A stretch of 64,000 bases of DNA from Gonocerus acuteangulatus. Its lineage: Eukaryota; Arthropoda; Insecta; Hemiptera; Coreidae. A model generated the notes under the pieces. It searched no databases, was not told the DNA's origin, and saw only the letters and a list, made by a program, of their open reading frames with translations. The stretch is taken from NCBI GenBank assembly GCA_946811695.1, contig OX328124.1:33130203-33194202 (forward strand), given 5' to 3'. The position numbers were made by a program, and so were the translations under genes. Shown piece after piece: positions 10,731 through 20,804 of the stretch; positions within the stretch are counted from its first letter, which is position 1, and each line of letters opens with the position of its first letter.

Positions 10731-11965
10731 GAACCTTTCAAAGCAACAAAACCTAAAACTTTCTATGTTTTAACCACTTATTTCTCCGAGTGAGACCGCT
10801 CTATCGAAACAATCGCATACGATCGTTGTTGTAGGACATTAAATATCCTTTCGAATGGTTACCTTTCACTTACCACGATTTCACAACCGTTTTCCAGCTA
10901 ATTATGAAAATATGTGTATACAAAAACCACCAAAATAACCATCTCGGCTATTAATTTATTTTTTCTAATACTTCCTTAAATCCAAACGGAACCAAAATTT
11001 GTATCTCTTATTTTGGATTAATTTAAATGTCTTAAACATTTTTAACAGGGGCGAGGTTAGCTCAGTGGTAGAGCACTGGACTAATAAGCTGGAGGCCTGA
11101 GTTCAAATCCCGAGCAAGCACTAAAGATTTTTTCTTCTAGTGTCTTCGTTCACCGGTTGAATTCGGCCTCCCTGACCGTCCCTAGGCCAACCCAGCCTTT
11201 AATTAATTTAATAATGGGTACCTTGGTTGGTGCTAATGACTCTAGCAGTCGAAGCAGCCAAGGGGAAAATCAGGCGGCCGGAGCATAGTACTGACCACAC
11301 TATCTCCCTAGTGTGCCGTATGGTCATGAATCAGATACCTCTATAGTATCTGCCCCTCAGGGCCCTCGTGGCCTGTTACGGGACTAAAAAAAAAAAAAAA
11401 AAAAACATTTTTAACAATATCCGCTTTCGCCAAGTGTCCAAAACGAGAAATCTAGTTTTTCCCACTTGCATCAAAAATGGTCATAGATACGGCTTCGAAA
11501 ACTAGATATGGCTTTCATTCTATTTACCTGGTCAAGTCAACTATCAAAAGTATACCTGCAAGACTATAAACGCAAAGCCGTAATCAGAAAGTTTTCTTTC
11601 GTATTACTTTTGCCCGAAGTAAACAGTGTTCGTATTGGCGGATTCTGCTGATTAACATGACCTTTTGTTTGAGACAAAGTATTTTCGCACCAAACGTCAT
11701 CAAAATCAAACCATCATTGAAGCTGCATATCGTCCATTGTGGTTTCCATTGTGGGGCATTGTGGCGAAAGTTGAGGAGGCAGGACGAGTAATGTCCGCTT
11801 ATCATACTCTCAGTTTCCTTTTTGTGGCGCCTTAATTCTTCCTTCTCTTCGAGATTTTATTTTGTATTTTTCACAAAAGAGTAAAATACACATAATCACA
11901 GTGATAAGAACGAAAACGCGTTAACATGACGCAGCTCCTGCGAGCGAGACGTTTTTTCTTTTAAG
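10731..11965 (+). repeat. dispersed repeat family X, copy 2, with Y end
   Basis: Follows the order of copy 1: acttatttctccgag, gtaggacatt, cttccttaaatccaaacg, then caaaatcaaaccatcat. It is interrupted by the SINE at 11050-11404. From 11790 it continues into a segment (ggcgccttaat, cttccttctcttcgagat, gacgcagctcctgcgag) that also occurs at 22330-22500, 27955-28515 and 63300-63500. Confidence 0.5.
11050..11404 (+). mobile_element. tRNA-derived SINE (type S2), full length
   Basis: The head gcgaggttagctcagtgg (A box) with gagttcaaatcc (B box) resembles an Ile-type tRNA, with ctaataa in the anticodon loop position. A 280-bp body ends in ggcctgttacgggact and poly(A). An imperfect direct repeat (acat, T-run, aaca) at 11036-11049 and 11405-11416 is the likely target duplication. 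Other copies: 27189-27495 (-), 30523-30858 (+), 38770-39026 (-). Confidence 0.9.
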
Positions 11966-11989
11966 GCCTATTGATTTCTTCACCATTAG

Positions 11990-12150
11990 CCGGGGCTATG
12001 TATAGGTTGCCACCATTCCTAAACATCCATGGAGTAGCTGGGAATTATTTTAGTGAGCTCATCGCTGAAAAATGTCAAACTACCACAAGCGGGATTCCCG
12101 CTGCGAGCTCAGCTTTCTAACCACTAGACCACGGGGAGATCCTCATATTA
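11990..12150 (-). mobile_element. tRNA-derived SINE (S1-like), minus strand
   Basis: The minus strand shows ccccgtggtctagtgg (A box) at 12120-12140, then a decayed B-box region. The body has catggatgtttaggaa and ggtggcaacctatac, then a truncated gccccggctaatgg tail. The body matches the S1 and 5S SINE tail module. Confidence 0.7.
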
Positions 12151-12189
12151 ATATAAGAGCATTTTAACATAAAAAAGAAGTTTTCATTT

Positions 12190-12410
12190 TCAATGTTTCG
12201 GTTTGAATTTCAAACCTTCGTCGGGCTATGAGGAAATGAATTTAATTTTAATTTTTTTCTTTTCCTTTTTTTGCGATTAAAAGTCATTACATCTCTCCTC
12301 TAGAACACAGGAATGAGAGGTGTAGCGACTTCGAAACGGATCAGGCTGTCTTCTATTCAAAGCCTTGATGAAGACTTGAAATTCAGTCCGAAACGTTAGC
12401 AGCTTTTATT
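12190..12410. mobile_element. foldback with hammerhead-like cores (type II)
   Basis: Two outward-facing motifs. Minus 12195-12226 reads CCGACGA, A, an 8-bp stem GGTTTGAA/TTCAAACC, then GAAAC. Plus 12364-12394 reads TTGATGA, A, GACT/AGTC stem, CGAAAC. The order CTGANGA, one base, perfect stem, GAAAC matches the PLE motif, but the sequence differs. Probably paired ends of another PLE-type element; the body is absent. Confidence 0.5.
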
Positions 12411-13534
12411 TCAAAATTTAGTTAACCAATAACTTCAATAATGTCGCTATCTGGCATCAAATGATGGAAACAGACAGAAATATCATCCGTGGTGTTAATA
12501 GAACGTGTTTCCTTATAAAGTAGTAGTTTCAACTTGTTGTTTCAATGATTTTTATGTCGGAACACTTCTTTGATAAAATAATTAGCAGTGAAAAATTAAT
12601 ATTTATGTTGCCGACAACTGATGGGAGTAGTCTTACAAAGAAGTAATAATAATAAATTGGTAAGAGGTTGCCTTTAGGCTAATGGTTATAAAAAGAGAGT
12701 TTTGGGAAGAAGTTGAGGCGGGGCATTGACCGAGCTGGCCCGGCCAGCCGAATCAGGAGAATCCCTACACATAAATTACAAAGCGCCGAAACGGGACGCC
12801 AAAAACCGCTCCAAGAAAGGATGGAGACGAGATTCGGAGTCGGTAGTGGCTCGTAAATTTATTAAAAAAAAATATACATATAAAAAATACAACATTCCCA
12901 CTCAACCTCTATTAAAATATAATTTTTTTAATGAAGTTTAACTCGATTTTTCGTTTAGGGCTGTCAGAAAGACGGATTGTCTTGAAACCTTTTCGACTTG
13001 TTGTGCTAAACTAGCATGGGATGAAATGCCAGTAAAATATTACTATATTAAGAATCTGGCGAAAGGTAAATAAAACTTCCAATCACTCACTCCTTTAAAT
13101 AAATGTATCTACTTTGCAACAAGTTTCACACTAACGTCCATGCCTCTTTAGGGCAATGCTCCAACAAAGAGACATACGGGCTCAATTATTTATACAATAT
13201 GGCTATAATAAGTATCGACAATTGCTAAGCTTTTGGGAGCAAAGTTTATTCTAATAAATAATATAAATGGGCTACCCAATTATATTGGGTTTTCAGGCAT
13301 ACAACATCAATTCAGGCTTACTACAGATTGGATGGGTTTATTTAAAGGCTTTTAGGCTTATTTACAAGACGGAAGGAGTTTGGAAGAGGGAATATAGAAT
13401 AAAGTTGAGAGAAGAACCAAAAAAAATTGTTAGAAAAATGTATATTTATAACAAATTGTCAAGCTCAAGATGGCCCCAGTGGCATCGGTTGGAGTATTAG
13501 GTGAGAGCACGTTCGACAAAAAAGCACGCCATTC
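12411..13534. other. no recognised feature
   Basis: AT-rich. Short frames at 12726-12941 and 13267-13500 show no recognisable family. Confidence 0.35.
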
Positions 13535-13825
13535 TCAAACCATTTTGGTACAGTTGAACCAAAGTATATCTGTATCTTACAACAAAAAGGGCCAATGTCG
13601 AAACCTCTGAAGTTTGAGTGGGCTGCACGAATGACATCAGGGTTGGATAAACAAAAATTTTTAAAAGGGCCAATGTCTTCCCATTTTTAGCTAACGAGGA
13701 AAAGAATATTTATCTTTAACATTGGCCCTTTTAACAATTATATTTATCCCACCCTGATGTCACTCGGGCAGTTCATCCAAATTTCAGAACTTTGGACATT
13801 GGCCCATTTAGTTCCAAGGTACGTA
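13535..13825. mobile_element. foldback element around gggccaatgtc
   Basis: Inverted arms: aaagggccaatgtc near 13588 against gacattggccca near 13796, and acatcagggttggataaa against tttatcccaccctgatgt. No coding capacity. Abuts the next MITE, which begins with the same gtatatctgta string. Confidence 0.65.
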
Positions 13826-14222
13826 TATCTGTACCCCGGAGGTAAAGGACACAATGTCACATATTTGTAATTGTTCAGGAGGGCCAATTTTCCGTAACTT
13901 TGAACTATTAAAATTTGTTTCTTCGTTACTTACAGTTTAAAGAAAATGTTTCACATTATTATTGGCATGATTAGGTAATTGGACCAAACCAAGTCCTTCA
14001 CATGGTGTCTTTTACCTCTAAGGAAAACGGACATTATTTATTTATTTACCTATAGGAAAACGGATTTTATATTTCATTGCCTTATCTTCGTTATTAATGG
14101 GAACAGAACATAGTGCCTTATACCATTATATGGATCGAAAATCCACTTCAAGAACATATTATTAATTCAATTTAATAAAAAAAAATGGACATGGTGTCCT
14201 TTACTTCCGGGGTACAGATATA
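13826..14222. mobile_element. MITE-like element, ~36-bp inverted termini
   Basis: Left end gtatatctgtaccccgg, then a purine/A-rich stretch ending cacaatgtc. The right end is the inverse complement with about two mismatches, ending at gatatac. Non-coding. About 100 bp of its interior recurs at 16437-16540. Confidence 0.75.
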
Positions 14223-14566
14223 CTCCCCCAGTAAGTTGATAACATCGATAAGGGTCACCCAGGTAGGAGTTTGTCCACAGTACTTCAATCTATACAAGAG
14301 ATACCATTATTGTTATTATTATTATTTTTTTTAATCATCCTTATGAAATTTCTCATTATTGTTCAACACGAAATAAATAAACTATAACATAACTATATTT
14401 TTGGGAGGGTTATAAATGTTGATTTGTTGAACTGTTGGAAGACCTGTAATATAAGTAGGCATGAAGGAAGAGGGAGGTGGTACTATCCTAGGCCAAGGTG
14501 AAACAGATCGTCCCTGGATTAGATGGTAACAACCTCTTACAGGTCTCACTTACTACTTACATAGTC

Positions 14567-14569
<3 letters not shown>
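14223..14569. other. no recognised feature
   Basis: AT-rich spacer. Confidence 0.3.

Positions 14570-14636
<67 letters not shown>
14570..14636. repeat. (TC)n microsatellite
   Basis: Uninterrupted TC dinucleotide repeat of about 33 units. Confidence 0.95.
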
Positions 14637-14639
<3 letters not shown>

Positions 14640-14825
14640 ATCACACACAGAAACAAATTTACCCACTAGTCCAGTGAGTTTTTTATTCCAGTCTCCTCTC
14701 CCCATGTCTTCTCCTTCAAAAAAAGAAAAAACAAACAATAATAAGATGGGGAAATAATACATAAACGTTTCTGGCGATAGGCTATAGCCAGATTGAATGT
14801 CTCGGTTCCCCTTATCCCCAAAGTT

Positions 14826-15210
14826 AAGCAGCATAACCGTTTGACCGATTTTTACCAAAGTTGGGACACAGGTAGGTATTGATACGACCTACTGAGGAGT
14901 CATAGGCTACATCAAAATCGTCATCAGCTGTCCGTCTGCTTGTTCATTATACAAATTCAGACCGTTTGACCGATTTTTACCAAACATAGCACACATGTAG
15001 GTTTAGATACTGAGAGAGTCATAGGCTAGGTCAAAATAGTCTAGGACTCACAGTTCCAAGGTCACGTCTTCGAAACTGTGAACCCTCCAAGAGTTGCACA
15101 TTTGATTTATTAAATTTTGATATTACTTATTTGATTTCTAATTTATTTTTGCGTTTCAAGATGCAGAAAGTAGGTGTTGCATGGCACAACGGGTAACAGC
15201 TAAATTCAAT
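14826..15210 (-). repeat. family R fragment, minus strand
   Basis: Read on the minus strand it begins gttacccgttgtgccatgc and tttctgcat, then gtgaccttgg, and repeats of the ccaaa-tttggtaaaaatcgg type. It matches the first third of the family R element at 19089-20092. Confidence 0.7.
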
Positions 15211-16228
15211 GAATTTAATAAAAAATAAAATACCAACACGATAAAATGTAGATAGAATACTAATACATAGTTCACGTCCCCCCGTCATCCTCCAAAAAAT
15301 CGACGGCGCTCACTCAAAATTCACTTACAAAAAGTCCGTCACGCAGGAGCTGCATAACTAAGCACTTTCCTCAGAATTTGGGTGGTGTAGACTGCTTTCC
15401 AGAACAATTTGCTTAAAATATCCTACATAAATAAAATAAAAACATGAATAGTTCTCTTTTAATTTTGTAATGAGTAACTGATAAATTATTAATTTGCTTC
15501 CAGAGTTATGTTTACACATGGTACCTACTACACTACGTAATAAATACAAAAAACCTCATATTATCGTATTTTGATCTAACGCAGGAACAGGATACAGTCC
15601 CTCTAGCGCTCCTTGCGGCGGCTTTGTGAACCTACGTCTGACGGGCTTTTCTATTGAAATATATTACAAATTAAACCCCCGCTTTCCGATTGACCGATTC
15701 AGCTCATTTTTACAACATTTCTTTCTCATGAGGTACCCACGACGTACACCGCGTTTCGCTACAATACAGCAGAAATTACGACCAGTATGAGTATATTAGG
15801 AATTTGGGTCCGGAGTAAACCCCCCCTCCTAATGAACCTATTTAGTTTATTTTTACATCACATATTTACCTGTAGATTACCACTACGAATACCGAGTTTC
15901 GTCGAAATATACCTAAAATCACGGCTGGTAGTGGCGAATTGGTATTGTCGGTCCGGAGTAAACCCCCCCTCCTTATGAACCGATTTAGTTCATTTTTATA
16001 TCTCACTTTTCTCTCTATATTACCACTACGAATACCAAGTTTCGTTGAAATATAACAAATATTACGGCTGAAATGGTCAAATTAGTGTTTTGGGTTCGGG
16101 GTAAACCCCCCCTTCCGGTGGACCGATTTTGGTGGTTAACGAACTCGTTCAATCGTTTGCTAATTGAATGCTATATACCAAGTTTCGTGACGAAAAAACA
16201 AAAACTCTGGCCGCTATCGTGTTAACAG

Positions 16229-16233
<5 letters not shown>

Positions 16234-16311
<78 letters not shown>

Positions 16312-16339
16312 TATATATATATATATATAGATATATATA
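16234..16339. repeat. (AT)n microsatellite in element E1
   Basis: Long AT tract with two point interruptions. The same internal position holds AT tracts in E copies 2 and 3. Confidence 0.95.
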
Positions 16340-16436
16340 AATTTTAACGGGGGTCATTTTCGGTGTCTACTAGGTAGGATCGATAAAGATTTGAAGAAAT
16401 TTTTCAAAAATTCCGTCATGAGTCCAACCTCAATAA

Positions 16437-16540
16437 TTATTATTGGCATGATTAGGTAATTGGACCAAACCAAGTCCTTCACATGGTGTCTTTTACCTCT
16501 AAGGAAAACGGACATTATTTATTTATTTACCTATAGGAAA
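16437..16540 (+). repeat. ~100-bp segment duplicated from 13957-14060
   Basis: Both places read attattggcatgattagg through cctctaaggaaaacgg to acctataggaaa with no difference I can see. Here the segment ends exactly where the family E terminus ggaaagtgct resumes. Confidence 0.9.
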
Positions 16541-16545
16541 GTGCT

Positions 16546-17519
16546 AAAAGGATTGATATCCCCAAAGAAAACACTAACGTTGAAAACTGGCCAAGTTGGA
16601 ATTACAGAAATAAGTGAGAGGGTATTATAAGATTCTTGACAAGGCATTAAGAGCCTAAAACTTGGCCCAATACTATGATATAACTTTCATAGGCAAACTG
16701 TTTTTGGGAGGGACCTAAAACTTGGCCTGTCTTTTTCAACGTTAGTTTTTTTTTGGGGGGGAGGGGGGTTTATTTATGTGTTTATGTTGGACGTTGTTGT
16801 CAATTTTTGGGTCCCTTAAGTTCGTTATAAGGTCAATCTTACACACGGGGTTCCTCCCTATGGAGGTAGGAAGGAATCGCGCTAAGCAATTTAAAAAAAA
16901 ATACAATATTAATATTGGATGCATAAAAATTAATGTAAATTTTAAACATATCTTACCCCTTATCGGTACGTGAAATACGAGTTAATAGTTAGTTCTCATT
17001 ACGACGCTCGGATTGCTACAGATGATTTATGTGGAGCTGAAATCGTTCTGACAGTCCCTTGGGTTCAGGCCAGTAGTTCACAGTTAGTAATGGAAGGCTT
17101 TTTAGGAAACACGGATCTACACTCTTGAAGATAATGAAGATAAAACTAGTATATTATGATTGAACAATAATTAAATTTTCATTAGTAGACTATTAAAAAA
17201 AATAAAATTGGTAATATTTCTTGTTTATAATTAATAATCTGAAAAGATGAACACAAACGCAACGTGCTATGGCTGGTATCTGTTTAGAGTTGCTTGTTGA
17301 GAGATAATTTTTGCTAGAATATCTTTAGAACACTATTAAAAATAATTGAGGTATGCGTAAATCGAACAATTCCCGGCACATTTATATAAATATATATTGA
17401 AAAACAATTTTGTTCATCGGCTGATGGGGCCTTTAGCACATGTAATAATAATTTAATGATGTCAATAACAAACCATTGAAAAACAATTTTGTTCATCGGC
17501 TGATGTATATAAATATATA
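16546..17519. other. AT-rich DNA with a fragment of a dispersed repeat
   Basis: About 16760-16890 carries the ggggttcctccctatgg, aggtagg, cgcgcta-like string also seen near 1-40, 1165-1195 and 25790-25830. A 27-bp stretch (gaaaaacaattttgttcatc onward) is repeated at 17398 and 17478. Nothing else is recognised. Confidence 0.4.
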
Positions 17520-18199
17520 TATATATATACTAGCTGAATGCCCGTGCTTCGTCAAGGCAGTTAAGTAGTTTTTATTATTGCGTTAAATAATGTATCATCA
17601 AAATTAACGCTAAGTTTTAATTTTTGTAGTTCATTACAGCATAAACTGCAAAAATACTATATCAATTGATGAGTAATCAAAGTATAATGTTTCTTGACAC
17701 TGGGGAGCTCCGAACCAGTGTCAACAGATAACCTAGAGATAACCCGTTATCTCTAGGTTACCAGTAACAGCAGTTTAACCAATATAGGTTTCGTTGTCAA
17801 TAATAAATATACGTTAGAATTTAAGTTGCTCAGATGTCATGTTGAAATACCCACTACATTTGCGATGCATTACCAAGAAGTTCTCTGACTGGGGATGCTG
17901 ATGGGTGAGGAGGCTGTGCAAGGGTTCGGGATATTATTACCTCGAATGGACTATCACTAGTTATAGCGTAGTTGAATGAACCGCAATTAAAATGGTATTT
18001 TGTCTCTTATAGCGTAAACTCTACGTGGGACAGTTTATTTCTAGTAATTCAAGGACTGCCATCATAGTTTAAATTAACCGCAATTAAGAATAATACTATG
18101 TTCACAAATATTGAAAGAAAAGTCCGACTCGCACTGCGTCACCTTAGTGGGTATCAATAAAATATTATCCCTAGTGACACTTTTGAAAGAAAATAGAAA
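17520..18199. other. decayed repeat fragment with two adjacent hairpins
   Basis: Begins ctagctgaatgcccgtg, an opening similar to family R. 17696-17722 pairs GACACTGG with CCAGTGTC. 17730-17759 pairs AACCTAGAGATAAC with its exact complement around a 2-nt centre. The rest is unassigned. Confidence 0.4.
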
Positions 18200-18559
18200 C
18201 AAATATTAGTTTGTTTTGATTAAATACTCATTTTACTGTTTAATGTGATTTAAAGAAAACAACCAATTAAAATTTGAGGTAATAAGATAAAAAAAAAACC
18301 CGTCAGCAGTACAGTAAGTAGTAGAAAATACTTACTATCTTTGAATTCCGCTCGGAAAGCTTTATTTAAAACAAAAAATTCATTCAAATCTTATATACCC
18401 CTTCCCTATACTGACAAATACATTTTACTACTAAAAGCAATTACAAATATAACAAGCATTAAAAAACTAAGGCAACTGACAGAAAGAACAGTTCAAATAA
18501 ACAAAACCAACAACCTAAATGATTTAGCATTCCTTCCCCGGTCGAAAATTATCTGTAGA
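18200..18559. other. no recognised feature
   Basis: An open frame spans 18341-18643, but I recognise no family in it and it overlaps repeat X. Confidence 0.3.
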
Positions 18560-19044
18560 ATCGTTTTTGTAGGACATTTATTAGGCTTAGGAATGGTTAC
18601 TGTCCATTTACCACGATTTGCTATCAGTTTTAGAGATATATAAGAAAATATACGAAAATCCTAAAACTGCTCATTTCTATAGATAATTTTTTTTCGAATA
18701 ATGTTTTAACTCGAAATGTATCTAAAATTTATATATCCTAGTATAGATGAATTTCAAATATACGAACAATATTTCAAGAGAATTCATTCATTTTAAATGT
18801 CCAAACCGAAAATTAGTTAGAAAACCTAGTTTTATCGAAAGCAGTTACAGACATCACCTTGAAAATGGTTACATTAGTTTCCCTGCGCCAGAAAACACAT
18901 AAAAACGGTACCTGGAACTCAATGAATGAAAAGCCCTAAGCGCAACGTTTTGTTTCAACAGTGTTTAATCAGACAAAGTATTGTATTTGATGACCAAATT
19001 TCATCAATATCGGATCATTATTCAGCCTGTGAGAGAGCGAACAG

Positions 19045-19048
<4 letters not shown>
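18560..19048 (+). repeat. dispersed repeat family X, copy 3
   Basis: Shares gtaggacattta, atggttac, taccacgatttg, ccttgaaaatggtt and gagagagcgaacagacaaat with the other X copies and ends in an (AT)n tract. Confidence 0.55.

Positions 19049-19089
<41 letters not shown>
19049..19089. repeat. (AT)n microsatellite
   Basis: AT tract at the junction of a family X end and a family R start. Confidence 0.95.
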
Positions 19090-19090
<1 letters not shown>

Positions 19091-19325
19091 TAGCTGTTAC
19101 CCGGCGTACCATGCTACACCTACTTTCTGCATATAGAAGAGCCCCAAAAAAATTAGAAACCAAAAGAGTATTATTAAAATCTAATAACACAAACCTGTAA
19201 CTGTTTCGAACCCGTGACCTCCCAACTTTGAGTCCTAGACGACTTTGACCTAACCTATAACACCCCCGTATCAAGACATACATTTATGGCAAGTTTGGAG
19301 AAAATCGGTCTAACGGAGTGGATTT

Positions 19326-19362
<37 letters not shown>

Positions 19363-20086
19363 ATACAGACTGCAGCTGGTAGACGTTTTTGACTTGGCCT
19401 ATGACAATCCCCTGATCAAGACCAACCTGTGTGCCCAGTTTGATCAAAACATATAGAACGGTTTTGATTTTATAGGGAACAAACATACAGACAGACAGCT
19501 GGTAGAGGTTTTTGACCTAGCTTACGGCACTCTCCAGATTAGGATCTACCTGTGTACCGAGTTTAGTCAAAATCGGACGAACGGCGTGGATTTGTATAAG
19601 GGACAAACATAATCGAACGAACGGTGGGGATTTGTATAAGGGGCAAACATACAGACAGACAGTTATGAGACGTTTTTGACTTAGCCTACGACACTCCCCA
19701 GATTAAGATCTACAAGTGTACTGAGTTTAGTCGAAATCGGACGAACGGTGTGGATTTGTATAAGGGACGAACATACAGACAGACAATTATAAGACGTTTT
19801 TGACTTAGTCTACGACACTCCTCAGATTATGATCTACATTTGTACCGAGTTTAGTCAAAATCGGACGAACGGTGTGGAGACGGTATCGAGTTTATTCAAA
19901 ATCGGACGAACGGTGCGGATTTGTATAAGGCACAAACATACAGACAGACAGCTGGTAGATTTTTTTGACTTAGCCTTGGAGATTTCCCGTATCAAGACCT
20001 ATCTGTCTGCCAAGTTTGGTCCAAATCGGTCAAACGGTGTGGATTTGTATAAGGAACAAACAAACAGACAAACAGACAGACACGTG

Positions 20087-20092
<6 letters not shown>
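19089..20092 (+). mobile_element. family R element, copy 1
   Basis: Starts actagctgttacccggcg. Contains a 32-base A tract (19330-19361) and then at least six degenerate modules of 90-130 bp. Each runs ggtagacgtttttgactt, a cactccccagat string, taccgagtttagtc, aatcgga-cgaacgg, gtggatttgtataagg and cagacagacag. Ends at acgtgattttt before an AT tract. A near-identical copy lies at 60074-61206. No coding frame. The modular gttttgaccgat-type sequence is common in insect interspersed repeats, but I do not assign a class. Confidence 0.75.
19330..19361. repeat. poly(A) tract inside family R
   Basis: Internal A tract, present at the same place (60314-60355) in copy 2, so it was part of the ancestor. 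Confidence 0.9.

Positions 20093-20155
<63 letters not shown>
20091..20155. repeat. (AT)n microsatellite
   Basis: AT tract joining the R copy 1 end to the PLE end. Confidence 0.95.
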
Positions 20156-20209
20156 ATTTAAATAGGCGGAAGGTCATGCAAATATAAAACACTATATGCT
20201 TTATTTTTC

Positions 20210-20249
20210 GCTCTACATGTTTCGCGTCTCTTGACGCCTCTTCAGGAGC
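20210..20249 (-). ncRNA. hammerhead-like ribozyme motif (PLE)
   Basis: Same 40 bases as the 9506-9545 motif: stem I GCTC/GAGC, CTGAAGA, stem II GCGTC/GACGC, GAAA, palindromic ACATGT. Sits about 280 bp downstream of PLE endonuclease residue on the same strand, as expected for a PLE terminal repeat. Two identical copies more than 10 kb apart argue for common recent ancestry or constraint. Confidence 0.6.
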
Positions 20250-20530
20250 AACTTAATTATATATACATAAATTTCGCCTTAGCTAAGCAAGACGTCCCAC
20301 AGGTAGGGCAACGTCTATACTAATACAATGACGTTAATATCTCCATCTGCAGATTCAGATCGATAGTTTTCTGGCTTATACCGATTCCAAAGATAGTTAT
20401 TGCCATCAATAGTAAAGTTAAAATCAAGTAATAATAAAACGATTGATATCAATATTCCTAATTACCGTTTAGTACATTAAAAAATATTTTGCTTAAATAT
20501 TTGATCCCCGTTTTTTTAACAAACAACAAC

Positions 20531-20597
20531 AACAAATGTGTGTCTATGTTTTATTGCTTGGTCTACTAATGCTGTTTGGTTGTCATTCTCGTCTCAT
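20531..20597 (-). pseudogene. PLE GIY-YIG endonuclease remnant
   Basis: Minus-strand codons read DENDNQTALVDQAIKHRHTF. This aligns with DETDNKTALVDHAIQYSHTL in the longer remnant at 52442-52632, including the Ala-Leu-x-Asp-His/Gln-Ala and the final His-Thr. In PLEs this is the C-terminal half of the endonuclease (…H-x-L-x-x-x-H-x-F/I). Only about 22 codons survive, so it is dead. Confidence 0.65.
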
Positions 20598-20640
20598 GAT
20601 TCTCGTTTCCAGTTTGCATCTAGGCCATAAGCACTCGAAG

Positions 20641-20800
20641 AACTATAGGTTGCCACTCTTCCTAAATATCCATGGTGTAGCAGGGAGCTCTTTCAACGGT
20701 TCCATAGATGAAATAATATAATCTGCTGAGGGTGGGACTCGAACCTGCATTTCCCGCATGATAATCCAAGGCGGTAGCCACTAGACCACGGGAAGACCTG
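20641..20800 (-). mobile_element. tRNA-derived SINE (S1-like), minus strand
   Basis: The minus strand reads ttcccgtggtctagtggc (A box), gccttggattatc, caggttcgagtccc (B box). The body follows with ctacaccatggatattt, and gtggcaacctatag at the 3' end. The poly(A) tail is absent or lost. It abuts the foldback element that starts at 20805. Confidence 0.85.
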
Positions 20801-20804
20801 TTTT

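Larger units (their letters stand above)
15331..16545 (+). mobile_element. family E element, copy 1 (altered right end)
   Basis: Left end agtccgtcacgcaggagc, then inverted terminus AGCACTTTCCTC at 15361-15372. The interior has four degenerate ~100-bp modules, each with gtccggagtaaacccccc, a gaaccgatttag string, taccgagtttcgt and cggctggtag, then an (AT)n tract and cattttcggtgtctac. The right end should read CGGAGGAAAGTGCT. Here it is replaced by ~100 bp of the MITE found at 13826-14222, leaving ggaaagtgct. Non-coding; the superfamily is unknown. Confidence 0.75.
20165..20640 (-). mobile_element. Penelope-like element, 3' part (P2)
   Basis: Minus-strand PLE remnant. The last recognisable codons of the GIY-YIG endonuclease lie at 20531-20597. 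An A/T-rich spacer with cccacaggtagggc follows. Then comes the hammerhead-like motif (20210-20249), and the end is tgaccttccgcc. The layout parallels the PLE at 52137-52640, which supports the assignment. RT is missing. Confidence 0.75.

Noticed and set aside
11050..11125. tRNA gene (Ile-like)
   Set aside because: Promoter boxes are good, but the acceptor stem does not close and the same sequence runs into a SINE body in four copies.
18341..18643. 100-codon frame as a gene
   Set aside because: Runs into family X sequence, has no recognisable motif, and its Lys/Asn/Thr-rich composition fits AT-rich non-coding DNA.
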